This document shows positions 8,895 through 18,583 of a DNA stretch of 64,000 nt, piece by piece. A program made the position numbers and the translations under genes. The first letter of the stretch is position 1; every line of letters starts with the position of its first letter. Location of the stretch: contig NC_007429.1 of the NCBI RefSeq assembly GCF_000012125.1, positions 980,460-1,044,459 on the forward strand, read 5' to 3'. This stretch comes from Chlamydia trachomatis A/HAR-13. Lineage in GTDB: Bacteria > Chlamydiota > Chlamydiia > Chlamydiales > Chlamydiaceae. The notes under the pieces were generated by a model. It made no database searches and was not told where the DNA came from. It saw nothing but the letters and a program-made list of their open reading frames with translations.

Positions 8895-9991
8895 GCAAGT
8901 TTTCGATAAGCATAAAGGGTAATTAAAAGCATAAAGCCTGCAGGAATAAACATCACCTGGAGAGCCGGTAAGACGCTATTGTTAGCGAGAACCATTCCAG
9001 CTTTCAGAACAACAAAGAAAATATTAATAGTTCCCAGAGGGACTAGATATGCCCAAGTAATTTTGGGGAGCCGATGAAAACGTAAGCAAAGATGGGCAGA
9101 CAGGATCACAGCTGCGATACATAATAGTGGCGAGATGAGCATATAGTAAAATAAGGTAAGCAAAGATAGGATCCTTTGAGGCACTGTAGTTAATAGCCCA
9201 AATTTCGCTGCATGCCAAGGAATGGCTTGTAAAAATGCAGAGAAACTACAATCTCTTCCTGTTATGAAAATCTTGGAGAAAGGGTTGTCGTAATAGCTGA
9301 ATTCCAATTCAGGGAATTCTTTCATGTCAAAGAACTGTGTCAAAGACACTTCGTGATTTTCATCTTCGGAAAAATAAGACACTTCAAGCCCGATAGGAAG
9401 CGATGGAGTAGTAAATGCAAGTTTTTTGATTGCATAGATCGTTTTAGGCCCTTTAATCCAAAACACGTTATTTAGAGTAGCAGCTCTGCGATTAATGGAA
9501 GAAAAAATAAGAACAGTTTGGTCTTTCAGATAGAGTGCAGGGATTTTTTCTTGGGCTTTTTCTAAAGTGCCTTTGTCCATATGCTCTTTAGTTACTGAAA
9601 TCTTTTCACAAATCGGATGGAGCCATTGGAAATTCGCATACAGAAGAAGAGTAATTAGGGAACTAGATATAACTAGTGGACGAATCAAAGTTTTCAGGGA
9701 AAGCCCTGAAGCCTGCAGTAATAGAATTTCTCTTTTGCTCTGCATGGAAAATAGTGTAATTGTCGAAGCAATTGCAACGAGTTGAGGGAGAATGAATTCT
9801 GCTTTTAGAGAGATTTGAGAGAGATAGTAAAGCAGAGAAAGCTGCAGAGGAGCTCTGGAAATCGCTGTTTTCCCTTCTCGGAAAGCATGTAGTGAATGAT
9901 GAATAGAGGCGTAAAATATAACCGCTAGGAAAAATAAAGAAGAGAGCGAAATCCAAAAGCGAGAAAGAAGATAGCGTTTCCAGATAACCAT
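8891..9991 (-). CDS. LptF/LptG (YjgP/YjgQ) family LPS-export permease, copy 1
   Basis: Inner-membrane subunit of the ABC system that extracts lipooligosaccharide and passes it to the LptCA bridge. The 366 residues have the family layout: three membrane helices at the N terminus (about 12-30, 55-80 and 100-120), a large periplasmic beta domain (about 130-260) and three C-terminal helices (about 275-365). The FSMQSKREILLLQASGLSLKTLIRP segment is the conserved cytoplasmic loop that meets the LptB ATPase. The paralogue just upstream, 2 bp away, is transcribed with it, so together they form the expected LptF-LptG pair. Which is which was not decided. CT838 by order. Confidence 0.87.
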   Translation of the reverse strand: MVIWKRYLLSRFWISLSSLFFLAVIFYASIHHSLHAFREGKTAISRAPLQLSLLYYLSQISLKAEFILPQLVAIASTITLFSMQSKREILLLQASGLSLKTLIRPLVISSSLITLLLYANFQWLHPICEKISVTKEHMDKGTLEKAQEKIPALYLKDQTVLIFSSINRRAATLNNVFWIKGPKTIYAIKKLAFTTPSLPIGLEVSYFSEDENHEVSLTQFFDMKEFPELEFSYYDNPFSKIFITGRDCSFSAFLQAIPWHAAKFGLLTTVPQRILSLLTLFYYMLISPLLCIAAVILSAHLCLRFHRLPKITWAYLVPLGTINIFFVVLKAGMVLANNSVLPALQVMFIPAGFMLLITLYAYRKLA

Positions 9992-9993
9992 AT

Positions 9994-11058
9994 CTATGCA
10001 TGCCCCTGATTTTCAGTGTATATTCTCCAAGAAAAAATAAGCCATGAGAGGAGCTGTGGAAAGAGAAACAGCATTACAGCTGAAATTGGATGGATAGTAT
10101 TTTTCCCTACGATAAGGAAAATGAGATTCAGTATAGGGAATAAGGCATAAATTAGCACGGGCTTACGGAAACGTGGCTTATAAGTTCCTAGGGCTAATCC
10201 AGAGAAAGTCATAGTACTACATAATAGGCCGATAGCAATTCTACGGAGTATTTCTGCTAAATGCAAACGAGCATCTTGGATTAACTGTTTCCAAGGCAAA
10301 TAGTCTGTACGAGTTTTCATATACGATTTCCCAGCGAATAGCGTGGCTGTAATTTTCGGAATAAGGAATTCATCCAGAGTTTCTAGATAGAACTCATTGG
10401 GATTAGATGTGCGAGCCTCTGAAAAGAGAGGGATTTTGGAAATGACTAGGACATTTTTCGCCTGAACAGAATCTTTATTCACATCAGGAATAATCGTCTC
10501 AATGAAACCAATATTGGATATCTCTTGATTGTGTTTTAAAGCAATAACTACATTGTCAAATTTACTTTTCCCACAGTGATCTATCGCAATGAATATGCGA
10601 TCGTTTTCTTTTTTCTGCAAGGTTTGTAACAAAAGTGCCGGGGATGTCATAGCGATATTTGCGATTTCTTTCCCTGTTTGAAAGCGGCAAATCGAAGCTA
10701 ACTCGGAACATGTATAGAAATTGAAGCAACATAATACTCCTGAAGCAATCAAAACAGGGAAGATAATCATTCCTTGAGAAGCTCCAGAAGCTTTTAAAAA
10801 GGTAATTTGGTTATTATCGGAGAGTTTACGAAATAAGGTAAAGGCCGAGATAAAGCAAGATGCTGGGAGTATAAAGGGAAGGAGATAGGGAATTTGGTAG
10901 GCAGTGACTTTAAAAACTGTCGCATAAGGAACATCTTTAGCAATATAACTGACAATTTCTTGCAGAGAACTGATGATAGAAATGCAGATTAGGCTAAGCG
11001 TACAGAAAACTGTGGTTTTTAAATAACGGAAAATAAGAACTTTCCATAGAATAGGCAT
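9994..11058 (-). CDS. LptF/LptG (YjgP/YjgQ) family LPS-export permease, copy 2
   Basis: First gene of the pair and, by the usual operon order, more likely the LptF partner. The 354 residues show the same three-helix / periplasmic domain / three-helix plan. The coupling loop is FRKLSDNNQITFLKASGASQGMIIFP (about residues 72-97), very like that of its neighbour. The C-terminal half ends in helices around ILNLIFLIVGKNTI and VMLFLFPQLLSWLIF. Divergent from tilS, with 97 bp between for both promoters. CT839 by order. Confidence 0.87.
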   Translation of the reverse strand: MPILWKVLIFRYLKTTVFCTLSLICISIISSLQEIVSYIAKDVPYATVFKVTAYQIPYLLPFILPASCFISAFTLFRKLSDNNQITFLKASGASQGMIIFPVLIASGVLCCFNFYTCSELASICRFQTGKEIANIAMTSPALLLQTLQKKENDRIFIAIDHCGKSKFDNVVIALKHNQEISNIGFIETIIPDVNKDSVQAKNVLVISKIPLFSEARTSNPNEFYLETLDEFLIPKITATLFAGKSYMKTRTDYLPWKQLIQDARLHLAEILRRIAIGLLCSTMTFSGLALGTYKPRFRKPVLIYALFPILNLIFLIVGKNTIHPISAVMLFLFPQLLSWLIFSWRIYTENQGHA

Positions 11059-11155
11059 GGTGATTCCGTAATAGAAAATCAGTTGAACGTTTTAGCTAAC
11101 AAAACTATGCGCATAGAAAAATTGTGTAAATCTGTGGATAGTTAAGAACGATGCT

Positions 11156-12121
11156 ATGATAACCCGTTTATTTGAGAATGATAAGCAATTAGAAGGTTTT
11201 TTTTCTTCTTTAGACAAGAAAAAAAAATACTTGCTAGCTCTGTCTGGAGGTAGCGATTCTTTGTTTTTGATGTACTTGCTTAAGTCTCGAGCCATTTTCT
11301 TTACTGCTGTGCATGTTGATTATGGATGGCGAGAGACTTCTTATCAGGAAGCAAGTGATTTAGCTGCTTTATGTGAACAAGAGCAGATCCCATTTATTTT
11401 AGATCGTCCGGAAGCTACAGATCCTATGGATTCTCGTGATATAGAGAATGCAGCGCGACGCTATCGTTATGAATTATTCTATCGGTTATGCAAAGAAAAG
11501 TGCTTTTCAGGGGTCTTTCTTGGTCATCATGCGGATGACCAAGCAGAAACGATTCTAAAACGGGTATTCGAAGGTGCCCATCTAGGGAATCTTAAAGGAA
11601 TGTCTGCACAGGTGATGTACAGAGACGTTGCCTTATTGCGTCCTTTATTACACATTCCTAAGCATAAGATTGTAGAAGCTCTTGATAGTCACCAAGTTCA
11701 ATATGTTCAAGATATCACAAATTGTAATGAGCGATTTTTGCGTGCACGAATGAGAGAGCGCTTATTTCCTTATTTACAAGATGTTTTCGGGAAAAATATA
11801 AGGGACCCTTTGCTTTCATTAGCAGGAGATTCTGCGGAGCTGAGAGAATATTTGGATCAGCAAACAGCTCCTTTTTTGTTACGAGTCGTTGATAATGAGA
11901 GAGGGAAATTGTTACCTATAGAGCAAGAGTTACTAAAAACACCGTTTTTAGCTAAATGGGTATGCAAACAGTTTTTCCTGAACGAAAGACTAGTTGCTTC
12001 AAAAAGTTTTTTACAAACGGTTTATGATCATCTTATGACAGGCTCTACAGCAAGATTACGGCTTCGTAATCGAACAGTTTTGGTAAAAGCTAGGGGAGTA
12101 ATCATAGAAAGTATATATTGA
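11156..12121 (+). CDS. tilS: tRNA(Ile)-lysidine synthetase
   Basis: Modifies C34 of the CAT-anticodon isoleucine tRNA to lysidine, so that it reads AUA as Ile. The 321 residues have the PP-loop ATP motif LSGGSDS (about residues 29-35), then HHADDQAETILKRVFEG, LKGM and LLRPLL. These are all hallmarks of TilS. It lacks the long C-terminal domains of the E. coli enzyme, so it is a short form. Start at ATG 11156. CT840 by order (older name mesJ). Confidence 0.93.
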   Translation: MITRLFENDKQLEGFFSSLDKKKKYLLALSGGSDSLFLMYLLKSRAIFFTAVHVDYGWRETSYQEASDLAALCEQEQIPFILDRPEATDPMDSRDIENAARRYRYELFYRLCKEKCFSGVFLGHHADDQAETILKRVFEGAHLGNLKGMSAQVMYRDVALLRPLLHIPKHKIVEALDSHQVQYVQDITNCNERFLRARMRERLFPYLQDVFGKNIRDPLLSLAGDSAELREYLDQQTAPFLLRVVDNERGKLLPIEQELLKTPFLAKWVCKQFFLNERLVASKSFLQTVYDHLMTGSTARLRLRNRTVLVKARGVIIESIY

Positions 12122-12281
12122 TAGTGTTTTTGGGGCTGCCCTAGTGGGTTCAGCAGATTGCTGAAAGAAAAACACTTCTTGTTTTTTATCTCTATAATTA
12201 GAGGTTTATAAACAAAATAATAAAATATTTTGATATATTGAATAATTATCTGCCTGTTTGATTAGCATTGTAGTGAGTTTT

Positions 12282-15023
12282 ATGGCTAAAGATAAAAAAA
12301 CAAATCCAGAATCCAAAAAAAGTTTTCCTACTGCTTTTTTCTTTCTCTTGTTCGGAGTGATTTTTGGCGTAGTCACAGTTCAAAACTTTTTCTCTGCTAA
12401 AAAGGCTTCGGTAGGCTTCAGTCATCAACTCGAACATCTTGTTAACCTGAAATTACTCATTCCAGAAGAGAGTCGCAAGACTGCCTTGAACGATAATTTA
12501 GTGTCATTTAGTGGTCGTTTCCGCGAGGTGGTCCCTGCTGAAGGTCAGGTTCGGTATCAATATCTTGATCTTATTGAACGTAAGCATCAGATCGACTTTG
12601 AGCTGGAAGAGGCGAGTAAGTCTTTAACGGTTTTATCAAAAGAAGTGCGTAATGCGATCACTTGGTTTTCAGCTATTTCTGGAATGCCTATCCCTGAAGC
12701 AGGCTATACTATTTCTCCTCGAACGGATGTTGGGCTCTCTGTTTTAGAACCTTTAGTGGTTTACGGCCCTGTAGATGCTCAAATTGTGAACCTTGCTGCG
12801 CTAGAAAATCGGGTGCGCTCTTTGCCTAAATCTACAGAAAGTCTTAGAGTTTTTGGTTCGGATCTCTATGCATTAATTGGGAAATATCTTTCTCCAGCTC
12901 TTGGTATCGGGTCTGAATCCTTAAAAAAAGAAATCAAAGATTTGCATCAGCAAGTAGAAAACTCCTTAACTCAGGTTATAGAAGGGGATCAGGCTGTTGC
13001 TTTGTATAAAACTGTGCTTGAGACGTTGCATAGAATTTCCTTAGCACTAGTTTCTCCTGAAGAAGGGACTCGTTTCCATCAATTACGCTCTGTACGTCTA
13101 TATCGTGAAGATTTCAACCGATGTGTCAAATTATTAGGGGAGAGTGATGAGACTCAGGTGCAGCTCGATAAGTTGAGAGGCGAATTAGTCCAAGCTGTTT
13201 GGTATTTCAATAACCAAGAACTCTCTTCTCGAGCTTTGGAGAAACAAGATCCTGAAGTGTTTAGTCGTTGGTTTAAAGGCGCTAAACAGGAATGGGCAGC
13301 ATTCTCTTCAAATAAATCTTTATCATTTAGAGCTCCAGATCAACCGCGTAATTTAGTTTTAGAGAAGACTTTCAGAAGTGAAGAGCCAACGCCTCATTAC
13401 TCTGGTTATTTATTCACTTTTATGCCAATTATTTTGGTTCTGCTGTTTATCTACTTTATCTTTTCTCGTCAGGTCAAAGGGATGAACGGTTCTGCTATGT
13501 CGTTCGGAAAATCTCCTGCGCGCTTGTTAGCAAAAGGACAAAACAAAGTAACTTTTGCGGATGTAGCAGGGATAGAGGAAGCCAAAGAAGAACTCGTTGA
13601 GATCGTAGATTTCTTGAAGAATCCTACTAAATTTACTAGTTTAGGAGGGCGTATCCCTAAAGGAATTCTTCTCATAGGAGCTCCAGGGACAGGGAAAACA
13701 TTGATAGCTAAGGCTGTCGCTGGTGAGGCTGATCGACCTTTCTTCTCCATAGCCGGTTCTGATTTCGTTGAAATGTTTGTTGGGGTTGGAGCAAGTAGAA
13801 TCCGAGATATGTTCGAGCAGGCGAAGCGTAATGCTCCTTGCATTATCTTCATTGATGAAATCGACGCAGTTGGAAGACATCGTGGTGCTGGTATTGGAGG
13901 TGGTCATGACGAGAGAGAGCAGACTCTAAACCAGCTGTTAGTAGAAATGGATGGTTTTGGTACTAACGAAGGAGTCATCCTTATGGCTGCTACCAACCGG
14001 CCGGATGTTTTGGACAAGGCTTTATTGCGTCCAGGACGTTTTGATCGTCGTGTTGTTGTGAATCTTCCTGATATAAAAGGTCGTTTTGAAATTCTCGCTG
14101 TCCACGCCAAACGCATTAAGCTAGATCCTACTGTAGATCTTATGGCGGTTGCGCGTAGTACTCCAGGAGCTTCAGGAGCTGATTTGGAAAATCTTCTTAA
14201 CGAAGCAGCATTATTGGCTGCTAGAAAAGATCGTACAGCGGTGACAGCAGTTGAAGTTGCAGAAGCTCGAGACAAGGTTCTGTATGGTAAAGAACGTCGT
14301 AGTTTAGAGATGGATGCTCAAGAGAAAAAAACAACGGCATACCACGAGTCAGGGCATGCTATTGTAGGGCTTTGTGTTGAGCATTCGGATCCTGTAGATA
14401 AGGTGACGATTATTCCAAGAGGCTTATCTTTAGGAGCCACGCATTTCCTTCCAGAAAAAAATAAATTAAGCTACTGGAAGAAAGAGCTTTATGATCAGTT
14501 AGCGGTTCTTATGGGAGGCCGTGCTGCTGAACAGATTTTCCTCGGTGATGTTTCTAGTGGAGCGCAACAAGATATTGCTCAGGCAACAAAGATTGTTCGG
14601 AGCATGATTTGTGAATGGGGAATGAGCGATCATTTAGGAACTGTAGCTTATGACGAGCGTTCCGAAGCGGCTCCTACAGGATATGGATCCTACCATGAAA
14701 AAAATTACTCTGAAGAGACGGCCAAAGCTATTGATAATGAACTTAAAACTCTATTGGATGCTGCATATCAAAGAGCTTTGGACATCATCAACAGTCATAA
14801 AGAAGAGTTAGAGCTTATGACACAGATGTTGATAGAATTCGAGACTTTGGATTCTAAAGATGTTAAAGAAATCATGGACCATTCTTGGGATGCTGATAAG
14901 AAACGGGCTCGTATGAAGGAAGAAGGCATGCTGTATAAGAAGATTTCTGAAGATCTTCCACCGCCGCCTCCTCAAGAAAATGTGCAAGATGGGACGAGTT
15001 TGAAGTTTAATACTAGCACATAA
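12282..15023 (+). CDS. ftsH: ATP-dependent zinc metalloprotease FtsH
   Basis: Membrane-anchored AAA+ protease that removes misfolded and regulatory proteins. From ATG 12282 the protein is 913 residues. The frame is open a few codons upstream but that start is poorer. Order: TM1 (about 17-36), a very large membrane-external domain, TM2 (about 374-395), Walker A GAPGTGKT (about 466-473), Walker [12 protein letters not shown], the second-region-of-homology RPGRFDR, and the zinc site HESGH (about 688-692). The roughly 340-residue loop between the two helices is several times longer than in E. coli FtsH. A Pro-rich tail ends the protein. CT841 by order. Confidence 0.96.
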   Translation: MAKDKKTNPESKKSFPTAFFFLLFGVIFGVVTVQNFFSAKKASVGFSHQLEHLVNLKLLIPEESRKTALNDNLVSFSGRFREVVPAEGQVRYQYLDLIERKHQIDFELEEASKSLTVLSKEVRNAITWFSAISGMPIPEAGYTISPRTDVGLSVLEPLVVYGPVDAQIVNLAALENRVRSLPKSTESLRVFGSDLYALIGKYLSPALGIGSESLKKEIKDLHQQVENSLTQVIEGDQAVALYKTVLETLHRISLALVSPEEGTRFHQLRSVRLYREDFNRCVKLLGESDETQVQLDKLRGELVQAVWYFNNQELSSRALEKQDPEVFSRWFKGAKQEWAAFSSNKSLSFRAPDQPRNLVLEKTFRSEEPTPHYSGYLFTFMPIILVLLFIYFIFSRQVKGMNGSAMSFGKSPARLLAKGQNKVTFADVAGIEEAKEELVEIVDFLKNPTKFTSLGGRIPKGILLIGAPGTGKTLIAKAVAGEADRPFFSIAGSDFVEMFVGVGASRIRDMFEQAKRNAPCIIFIDEIDAVGRHRGAGIGGGHDEREQTLNQLLVEMDGFGTNEGVILMAATNRPDVLDKALLRPGRFDRRVVVNLPDIKGRFEILAVHAKRIKLDPTVDLMAVARSTPGASGADLENLLNEAALLAARKDRTAVTAVEVAEARDKVLYGKERRSLEMDAQEKKTTAYHESGHAIVGLCVEHSDPVDKVTIIPRGLSLGATHFLPEKNKLSYWKKELYDQLAVLMGGRAAEQIFLGDVSSGAQQDIAQATKIVRSMICEWGMSDHLGTVAYDERSEAAPTGYGSYHEKNYSEETAKAIDNELKTLLDAAYQRALDIINSHKEELELMTQMLIEFETLDSKDVKEIMDHSWDADKKRARMKEEGMLYKKISEDLPPPPPQENVQDGTSLKFNTST

Positions 15024-15039
15024 CTTCCCTTCTGGAGGT

Positions 15040-15070
15040 AGAGCCCTTTTATTAGGGCTCTCTTTTTTTT
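15040..15070 (+). terminator. Rho-independent terminator after ftsH
   Basis: Perfect 8-bp stem AGAGCCCT/AGGGCTCT (15040-15047 with 15054-15061), followed by a C and an eight-T run. Confidence 0.9.
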
Positions 15071-15170
15071 GTGTGTGAGGAAAGCTAGCGTCTAACTAAA
15101 TGTCTCTAAGTAAGGATGTTTGTAGGGGAAATAGCGATTTTCAGTGTTGAGAAGCTTAGTTACAAGACAA

Positions 15171-15203
15171 TAAAAAAGGCTAAGAAAAACCTTTCTTAGC
15201 CTT
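15171..15203 (-). terminator. Rho-independent terminator after pnp
   Basis: A 12-bp perfect stem (15176-15187 with 15192-15203) and a 4-nt loop. Read on the minus strand it is followed by a run of T. It sits 28 bp past the pnp stop and faces the ftsH terminator. Confidence 0.9.
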
Positions 15204-15230
15204 GTTTCTCAACGAATCGCCTATAGAAGA

Positions 15231-17318
15231 CTAATCTTCCAGCGTTGCCTTATGGCTCAGCTTCAACTGGCCTTTTTCGTTAATGCTAAGGAGTTTAACA
15301 GCAAGCTTGTCTCCTTCTTTGACAAAGTCAGAGATATTGTCTACTTTTTGTTTAGACAATTCAGAAATATGACAGAGCCCTTCTTTTCCTGGGAGGACTT
15401 CTACGAATACCCCAAATGTTGCGATAGATGTAACACGGCCATTATAAACTTTACCGACTTCAACTTCTCCAGTTAATCCTTCGATAAGTTCTTTAGCTTT
15501 GTTAATCGATTCTTGGGTGCTTGCAGCTATGTTAATGACGCCGTCATCATTGATGTCAACTTGCGCACCAGAACGCTCGATAATTTGACGGATTTGTTTT
15601 CCTCCGGGACCAATGACCGTTGCGATTTTTGAGGTATTGATCTGCATAGTTTCAATGCGCGGAGCATATTTAGAAACAGTTCCCTTAGGGGAGGCCAGAA
15701 CCTGTGTCATAAGATTAAGGATATGACTACGCCCTTGTTTAGCTTGCGCTAGAGCTTGCTCCATAATCTTATGAGTGATTCCCTCTATCTTGATATCCAT
15801 TTGGAAAGCTGTAATACCTTTAGCTGTTCCGGCTACTTTAAAGTCCATATCTCCTAGATGATCTTCTATACCGGAAATATCAGACAAGATGATGGCTTGA
15901 TCTCGATCTAAGATTAAGCCCATAGCAATACCTGCCACGGGAGCTTTGATAGGAACTCCAGCATCCATGAGTGCAAGACAGCCTCCACATACGGATGCCA
16001 TGGAGGAAGATCCATTAGACTCAGTAATATTAGATTCTAGGCGAATGATATAAGGGAATCGTGATGTCTCAGGAAGAACATGACTTAAAGCTTTCTCAGC
16101 TAATTTCCCATGTCCAATTTCACGTCTTCCTGGGGAACCAATTCTGCCAACTTCTCCTACGGAGAAAGGAGGGAAGAAATACTGTAGATAGAAGCGAGCG
16201 GCTCCATCTCCATTCAGATCTTCGAATCGCTGCGCCATATTTTCGCCTCCAAGCGTACATACGGCCATGCTTTGCGTCTCTCCGCGAGTAAATAAGCAAC
16301 TTCCGTGTGTTCTTGGAAGAAAAGGAGTCTCTATGGAAATGGGGCGAATCTCTGTGGTGGTTCGTCCATCTACACGAATACCAAGATCTTGGATAAGAGC
16401 TCGCATTTGATTGGATTTTGCTGTCTTAAATGCAGCCTTAACGTTCAACAAAGAAAAATCACTGTTTTCTTCTTGAACCAAGTTAGCAATAACGGATTCC
16501 TCTAATTCTTTCGAGGCTTGCTCTAGAGCTTCTTTATCTCTAAAAGACAATGCTTTTTCGAATTTTTCTCTAATAAAATCTGAAACTACATTTTGTACGT
16601 CTTCTGGCATATCAAGAACGGCAGAGAAATTCTTTTGTTTGCCGGTAGCTTTCTGCCATGCTTCAATAGCATCGCATATTTTAGCTATATAGGTTTGCCC
16701 AAAAGCAATGGCTTCTAGAACTTGCTCTTCTGTTAAAAAGTCGCAATGTCCTTCAATCATTAAAACTGCAGAAGCTGTTCCTGCCATGACGAGATCCAGC
16801 TTGGAGGCACTTAACTCATCTCTGGTTGGGTTAATGACCCACTTTCCTCCGACGAGCCCAACGCGTACACCCGCAATGATACAATTTTGAGGAACCTCTG
16901 AGATAGCTAAAGCGGCAGAAGCTCCGCAAATAGCTAGAGGATCAGGTAAAGTTTTCCCGTCGTAAGACCAAACGTAGGACAAGACTTGAATATCTTGCAT
17001 GAGTCTATTAGGAAACGACGGACGCAAAGAGCGATCTATTAGCCGAGAAACAAGAATTTCTCTCTCGGAAGGCCGTCCTTCACGTTTTAGAAATCCTCCA
17101 GAGGTTCTTCCTGCGGAGGAAAACTTCTCTTGATAGTCTACTCTGAAAGGCAGAAAATCGACAGCCTCTGACAAGGAGGCTGCACACGCTGAAGAAAAAA
17201 CCCAAGTCTCGTTCATTTTAACGAGAATAGCCCCACTGGCCTGGCGAGCTATTTTCCCTGTCTCGAAAATTAATGTTTTATCTTTGTCTAACGCAACAGA
17301 AAAAGTCTCAAAAGCCAT
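15231..17318 (-). CDS. pnp: Polyribonucleotide nucleotidyltransferase (PNPase)
   Basis: Phosphorolytic 3'-5' exoribonuclease and part of RNA turnover. The 695 residues contain two RNase PH-type core domains (about 1-230 and 310-545), with FSSAGRTSGGFLKREGRPSE in the first and GSPGRREIGHGKLAEKAL and SNGSSSMASVCG in the second. A KH domain (TVIGPGGKQIRQI, about residue 566) and an S1 domain (VYNGRVTSIATFGVFVEVLPG, about 625-690) follow. The length is normal. It follows rpsO with 28 bp between, the conserved rpsO-pnp arrangement. CT842 by order. Confidence 0.97.
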   Translation of the reverse strand: MAFETFSVALDKDKTLIFETGKIARQASGAILVKMNETWVFSSACAASLSEAVDFLPFRVDYQEKFSSAGRTSGGFLKREGRPSEREILVSRLIDRSLRPSFPNRLMQDIQVLSYVWSYDGKTLPDPLAICGASAALAISEVPQNCIIAGVRVGLVGGKWVINPTRDELSASKLDLVMAGTASAVLMIEGHCDFLTEEQVLEAIAFGQTYIAKICDAIEAWQKATGKQKNFSAVLDMPEDVQNVVSDFIREKFEKALSFRDKEALEQASKELEESVIANLVQEENSDFSLLNVKAAFKTAKSNQMRALIQDLGIRVDGRTTTEIRPISIETPFLPRTHGSCLFTRGETQSMAVCTLGGENMAQRFEDLNGDGAARFYLQYFFPPFSVGEVGRIGSPGRREIGHGKLAEKALSHVLPETSRFPYIIRLESNITESNGSSSMASVCGGCLALMDAGVPIKAPVAGIAMGLILDRDQAIILSDISGIEDHLGDMDFKVAGTAKGITAFQMDIKIEGITHKIMEQALAQAKQGRSHILNLMTQVLASPKGTVSKYAPRIETMQINTSKIATVIGPGGKQIRQIIERSGAQVDINDDGVINIAASTQESINKAKELIEGLTGEVEVGKVYNGRVTSIATFGVFVEVLPGKEGLCHISELSKQKVDNISDFVKEGDKLAVKLLSINEKGQLKLSHKATLED

Positions 17319-17346
17319 GGAGTTGTCCTAAAAACGAAATGGGGTA

Positions 17347-17616
17347 CTATTTTCTCAAATTGAGGCGAGCAATTAAATTTTTATATCTTTCAGTATCAGT
17401 AGAATTTAAGTACTCTAGGAGCTTTCTTCTCTGCCCTACTAATTTTAGCAAAGCTAGACGAGAATTTTGATCTTTAGGAGATCTTTTAAGGTGCTCCTTG
17501 AGTTCCGTTATGTGCTCAGTCAGAATAGCAATCTGCACATCTGCCGAACCTGTGTCTTTTTCATGAAGTTGAAATTTTTTAGTAATTTCTTCTTTAGTGC
17601 CCTTATCCAAAGACAT
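17347..17616 (-). CDS. rpsO: 30S ribosomal protein S15
   Basis: An 89-residue small-subunit protein that binds the central domain of 16S rRNA. It starts at ATG 17616, 5 bp past a strong AAGGAGA ribosome-binding site. The frame is open 23 codons further but that region lacks S15 sequence. Conserved features are [23 protein letters not shown] and [19 protein letters not shown]. It is followed by pnp. Confidence 0.96.
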
Positions 17617-17841
17617 TCGATGTCTCCTTAAATACAAAAAATGCCGTAATGACCAATTATACCTAAGAGGTTTGTTAATGTACATCTTTTGCTAGAGTAA
17701 GAAGTTTTTTTTCTCTGTGCAGAGAAATATAAGATGTCGATTAGGTACTTTGTAGTATGTTATGAGGGGTTTTTGATTTAGAAAAAATCAAACTAATTCT
17801 TAATTCAAGAAAACCTTTTTTATCGGGTTATAGCTAATTTT

Positions 17842-18333
17842 ATGTATATAGAAAAAGATTTATTTTTCATGAAGAAGGCTCTAGATGAGGCTAGGAAGGC
17901 ATATGAACAAGATGAAGTCCCTGTTGGTTGTATCATCGTTCATGGAGATAAGATCATCGCTAGAGGACATAATAGTGTTGAGCAATTAAAAGATTCGACA
18001 GCACATGCTGAAATGATTTGTATTAGTGCAGCAGCAGAATATCTAGAGAATTGGAGATTGAAAGACACGATCCTCTACTGTACTTTAGAGCCCTGTCTCA
18101 TGTGTGCTGGAGCGATTCAGTTAGCACGTATTCCTAGAATTGTTTGGGGGGCTCCTGATTTGCGTTTAGGAGCTGGAGGGAGTTGGTTAAATGTTTTTTT
18201 AGAAAAACATCCTTTCCATCAAGTAGAGTGTTGTTCTGGTGTTTGTTACCAAGAGTCTGAGCAGTTAATGAAAAACTTTTTTTTAGAGAAGAGAAAGGCT
18301 AAGGATGAAGGAAGAAATTCCCGCGCTACTTGA
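17842..18333 (+). CDS. tadA: tRNA-specific adenosine deaminase
   Basis: Deaminates A34 to inosine in tRNA-Arg(ACG), a tRNA-editing step needed to read CGN codons. The 163 residues carry the zinc site of the cytidine-deaminase fold: HAEM (about residues 56-59) and PCLMCAGAI (about 87-95). The overall size fits TadA. The ATG at 17842 gives a TadA-like N terminus. The last 15 residues are basic. CT844 by order. Confidence 0.9.
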   Translation: MYIEKDLFFMKKALDEARKAYEQDEVPVGCIIVHGDKIIARGHNSVEQLKDSTAHAEMICISAAAEYLENWRLKDTILYCTLEPCLMCAGAIQLARIPRIVWGAPDLRLGAGGSWLNVFLEKHPFHQVECCSGVCYQESEQLMKNFFLEKRKAKDEGRNSRAT

Positions 18334-18364
18334 TCATTTATATACGGAGTAGGAAAGACGATTA

Positions 18365-18583
18365 ATGTCGCTAGGGACGACGATTGTTCCTGGATTGACG
18401 AAAGAGGATCTTTTACAGCCTATGGATTATGATGAACTTGAGGAGAACCCTTCTTTTAGATTTGAAGAAGGAGTTTTGAATGGAATAGGAGAGACTCGAG
18501 CCGCATTATATTCTTTTTTTTCTGATCTAGAAGACTCCTTTTGCGTGGAGTCTTCTAGCGATACGAGCCTCTGTAGGGATTAG
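18365..18583 (+). CDS. Small acidic hypothetical protein (CT845-type)
   Basis: A 72-residue acidic protein rich in Glu/Asp, with no homology I recognise, no signal peptide and no membrane helix. It starts 31 bp after tadA and probably shares its transcript. Its last 29 bp overlap the convergent membrane-protein gene, and a perfect 12-bp inverted repeat spans this overlap. CT845 by order. Expression is plausible but not proven from sequence. Confidence 0.65.
   Translation: MSLGTTIVPGLTKEDLLQPMDYDELEENPSFRFEEGVLNGIGETRAALYSFFSDLEDSFCVESSSDTSLCRD
18527..18558. terminator. 12-bp hairpin at convergent gene ends
   Basis: Perfect stem 18527-18538 with 18547-18558 (CTAGAAGACTCC and its complement) and an 8-nt loop. 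It lies across the 3' ends of two convergent genes. No T-run follows on either strand, so it is a hairpin that may act as a bidirectional, weakly terminating or mRNA-end structure. Confidence 0.5.
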
